From Bacteroidetes bacterium SW_11_45_7 (GTDB lineage Bacteria > Bacteroidota > Bacteroidia > Chitinophagales > SW-11-45-7), in the NCBI GenBank assembly GCA_003022985.1, contig PXTV01000010.1:1-8551 (forward strand): a stretch of 8,551 nucleotides of DNA, written 5' to 3'. Numbering within the stretch: position 1 is the first letter of the stretch; every line of letters begins with the position of its first letter. Shown in pieces: positions 6,867 through 8,551 of the stretch. Position numbers and translations under genes: made by a program. Under the pieces are notes generated by a model that worked only from the letters and a program-made list of their open reading frames with translations, made no database searches and was not told where the DNA came from.

Positions 6867-6973
6867 GATAGTAGTTAGTGGTTAGCCGTTAGCTTTTAGT
6901 TATTAGTAACCATCTCCAGCTAATTCTTACTGGTTCATTTCAATTCTTTCTACTTATTACTTACTACCTACTA
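6867..6973. repeat. Heptamer-phased imperfect hairpin between the M23 and merR genes
   Basis: Six tandem heptamers fill 6867-6908 (GATAGTA, GTTAGTG, GTTAGCC, GTTAGCT, TTTAGTT, ATTAGTA), with TAG exactly every 7 bases from 6869 to 6904. Four heptamers of the complementary kind (CTTTCTA, CTTATTA, CTTACTA, CCTACTA) fill 6946-6973. The TAG cores at 6869, 6876, 6883 and 6890 face CTA/TTA at 6971, 6964, 6957 and 6950 in register, giving an imperfect stem around a 37-base centre. It has the same layout as the element at 2448-2540 but a different heptamer. It lies in the intergenic part of the presumed M23-merR transcript and ends 13 bases from the M23 stop side, where it could alter message stability or read-through. 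Confidence 0.7.
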
Positions 6974-6985
6974 CTACATGCCACC

Positions 6986-7957
6986 TCAATCCAAAGATTG
7001 CCCGTGCCGGCTGGCGATGGCGCGCATCTTTTCGTATTCTTTAGGCGTGAGATCATTGAAGAAGTAGTTGATGGGATCAACTTTCTTATTGTCTTTATGC
7101 ACTTCGTAGTGCAAGTGCGTGCCTGTTGATTTACCGGTGTTCCCCATCTCACCGATCACCTCGCCCCGGTTGACTTGTTCGCCCCGCTTTACCTTGATGG
7201 CGCTTAAGTGGGCATACATCGTTTCATAACCAAAGCCATGCTCCAAAATGATGTAGTTGCCGTACCCTCTGTGCGACCGGTTGACGTCCACAACTTCGGC
7301 ATCGCCTGTCGCATAGATCTCCGTTCCCCTGGGCGCTGCAAAGTCGAGCCCGGAGTGCATTTTGGATGTTTTGTAAATCGGGTCGATGCGATAGCCGTAA
7401 CCGGAAGCAAGGCGGCTAAGGTTTTTGTTGGATACGGGCTGAATAGCCGGGATCGAGGCCAGCATCTCCTTCTTGTTGTTGATCATCTTGTTGATCTTAT
7501 CGTACGACTTCGACTGGATGTAAAGCTTTTTGCTCAACTTATCCAACCGCTTGCTGGTATTGATCATCAGCTCCGAGTTGTCGTAGTTCTGCAGGTCCTC
7601 GTACTGTTCGTTACCCCCAACGCCAACCTGGCGGATGGTTTCGGGAATGGGTTCAGCTTCAAAGATGGCGCGGTAGATGTTGTCGTCCCTCTTTTCGAGC
7701 CCGGCCAGCACCTCATCCATGCGGTCCATCTTTTTATTGAGCATTTTGTACTTGAACTCCATCTGGCTGAGCTCCCGCTTAAGCTCCTTCTCTTTGGGCG
7801 ACTCGAAAAATGTATAAGCTAAAGCAACGATCATCACTGAGAACAGGAATGCAACGCTAAGAAAACCGAAAACGCGTAGAAGGATTTCGGGAACGCTTCT
7901 GTTTACCTTTTCATAGCGTAAGGTGTGCGGGTTGTAATGGTACTTTTCTCGTCTCAT
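6986..7957 (-). CDS. Membrane-anchored M23 family metallopeptidase (peptidoglycan endopeptidase)
   Basis: A 323-residue protein with a basic cytoplasmic N-terminus (1-23) and one membrane helix (about 25-50: FGFLSVAFLFSVMIVALAYT). Two coiled-coil stretches follow in the periplasm (about 55-92 and 130-166), then a LytM/M23 domain (about 184-298). Zinc and catalytic residues are complete: H201 and D205 in HSGLD, H250 in YAHLS, and H281/H283 in HLHYEV. GYGYRIDP and GNTGKSTGTHLH are characteristic of the fold. The family cleaves peptide cross-links of peptidoglycan; the coiled-coil plus active-domain design suggests a cell-wall remodelling enzyme. It is divergent from alaS and upstream of the MerR gene. 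A good Bacteroidota promoter lies about 80 bases before the ATG. The C-terminal tail (301-323) is charged and extends slightly beyond the peptidase domain. Confidence 0.95.
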   Translation of the reverse strand: MRREKYHYNPHTLRYEKVNRSVPEILLRVFGFLSVAFLFSVMIVALAYTFFESPKEKELKRELSQMEFKYKMLNKKMDRMDEVLAGLEKRDDNIYRAIFEAEPIPETIRQVGVGGNEQYEDLQNYDNSELMINTSKRLDKLSKKLYIQSKSYDKINKMINNKKEMLASIPAIQPVSNKNLSRLASGYGYRIDPIYKTSKMHSGLDFAAPRGTEIYATGDAEVVDVNRSHRGYGNYIILEHGFGYETMYAHLSAIKVKRGEQVNRGEVIGEMGNTGKSTGTHLHYEVHKDNKKVDPINYFFNDLTPKEYEKMRAIASRHGQSLD

Positions 7958-8034
7958 CCCTCGTTTTGAAATTGTCTAATTTTGCTCATCTATAACAGTA
8001 CGGTTTACCTTAAACAGCCGCCATCAAAGCATGC

Positions 8035-8065
8035 CAAAATTAACGATTTTTAGACGACCGGCAAA
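8035..8065 (-). promoter_or_regulatory. Bacteroidota-type promoter for the M23-merR unit
   Basis: On the minus strand, TTTG (8065-8062) is followed after exactly 19 bases by TAATTTTG (8042-8035). This matches the -33 TTTG and -7 TAnnTTTG consensus of the Bacteroidota primary sigma factor. Transcription would begin near 8028-8030, leaving a leader of about 70 nt before the M23 start at 7957. It is the only site in the window where both halves fit. Confidence 0.65.
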
Positions 8066-8141
8066 TTTGATCAACCATTTGCTGATACGAAACTACGTGT
8101 AAGATTCAAATTCGTTCCATAGAACACAGCCACTCCCGATG

Positions 8142-8233
8142 CAAGACATCGCGAGGCACCAAGACACCGCGAATAAATAATGAAACGTGAATAACGCCAA
8201 GTATCAATCTCTTAGTGTCTTCGTGTCTTGGTG
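8142..8233. repeat. Octamer-phased imperfect hairpin upstream of alaS
   Basis: CACCAAGACAC (8157-8167) and GTGTCTTGGTG (8223-8233) form a perfect 11-bp inverted repeat around a 55-base centre. The right arm read in reverse complement is CACCAAGA, CACGAAGA, CACTAAGA, and TCTT recurs at 8210, 8218 and 8226, exactly every 8 bases. On the left, CAAGACATCGCGA (8142-8154) recurs as CAAGACACCGCGA (8160-8172). From memory, CACCAAGACACGAAGACAC-type sequences are common between genes in Bacteroidota. The hairpin ends 19 bases before the alaS start, so it may lie in its leader. Confidence 0.7.
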
Positions 8234-8252
8234 GCGGAAAACCCCGTTATAA

Positions 8253-8551
8253 ATGACGTCAAAAGAAATCAGAGAAAAGTTTTTTGAATTCTTCCGCGCC
8301 AGGGATCACAGGATCGTGCCATCCGCACCTATTGTGGTAAAGAACGATCCCACGCTCATGTTCACCAATGCCGGCATGAACCAGTTCAAGGACATTATTA
8401 CCGGCAGCAGGAAGGCCGAACACATGCGCATTGCGGATACCCAGAAGTGCTTGCGCGTGTCCGGCAAACATAACGACCTTGAAGAGGTGGGGCACGATAC
8501 CTATCACCACACCATGTTCGAGATGCTGGGCAACTGGTCGTTTGGCGACTA
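8253..8551 (+). CDS. alaS: Alanyl-tRNA synthetase, N-terminal part, cut by window edge
   Basis: ATG at 8253 opens a frame that stays open for 99 codons to the window end. The protein is the class II synthetase that activates alanine with ATP and charges tRNA-Ala in the cytosol. Visible family signatures are the start helix ([13 protein letters not shown]), [17 protein letters not shown] (31-47) in motif 1, [18 protein letters not shown] (63-80), and [19 protein letters not shown] (82-100) around motif 2. The complete enzyme is usually about 870 residues, so only about a ninth is present; the editing and C-Ala domains lie outside. The start is fixed by homology of the first helix, as there is no clear Shine-Dalgarno sequence. 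It is divergent from the M23 peptidase gene, with a 295-bp gap holding the M23 promoter and an octamer hairpin. Confidence 0.97.
   Translation, partial: MTSKEIREKFFEFFRARDHRIVPSAPIVVKNDPTLMFTNAGMNQFKDIITGSRKAEHMRIADTQKCLRVSGKHNDLEEVGHDTYHHTMFEMLGNWSFGD

Noticed and set aside
6867..6973. CRISPR-like array
   Set aside because: The units are contiguous degenerate heptamers without spacers, and no cas genes are present.
7208..7822. 204-codon plus-strand open frame opposite the M23 peptidase gene
   Set aside because: The minus-strand M23 protein has complete catalytic motifs, and the opposite frame is a codon-bias shadow with no recognisable domain.
8077..8104. Possible alaS promoter: TTTG, about 18 bases, TAAGATTC on the plus strand
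   Set aside because: The second half differs from TAnnTTTG at two of the fixed positions, so chance is likely in A/T-rich DNA.

Overview
The window looks like a piece of a Bacteroidota chromosome, probably Cytophagales-like. The evidence is a TonB-dependent receptor with an N-terminal carboxypeptidase-regulatory-like domain, a Wzi/RemB-like outer-membrane protein, Bacteroidota-type promoter motifs (TTTG, 19 bases, TAnnTTTG) and few Shine-Dalgarno sites. No tRNA, rRNA, CRISPR array, transposase or phage gene is visible.

Left part (1-2601, minus strand): a TonB-dependent receptor gene that runs off the left edge. It is preceded by a TPP riboswitch and, next to the start codon, a perfect hairpin that can hide the ribosome binding site. 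This suggests a thiamine-repressed outer-membrane receptor for thiamine or a precursor. A 93-nt hairpin built on a 7-nt period interrupts the aptamer between P2 and P4.

Centre (2757-6419): a complete soluble cytochrome P450 (+), a convergent helical protein of unknown function (-), and a divergent outer-membrane Wzi/RemB-like gene (+). The last is broken near 5898 by a frame change that looks like a small deletion.

Right part (6454-8551): a membrane-anchored M23 endopeptidase followed on the same strand by a small MerR-type regulator, probably one transcription unit from a good promoter at 8035-8065. Divergent from them is the 5' end of alaS, encoding alanyl-tRNA synthetase, which runs off the right edge.

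Three intergenic stretches hold long imperfect hairpins whose arms are short-period degenerate repeats: period 7 inside the riboswitch and between the M23 and merR genes, period 8 before alaS. These phased hairpins are the most unusual feature here. The remaining gaps are short. The 2602-2756 gap before the P450 gene and the 4577-4791 gap between the divergent genes hold nothing else I can support beyond the listed promoter candidate.
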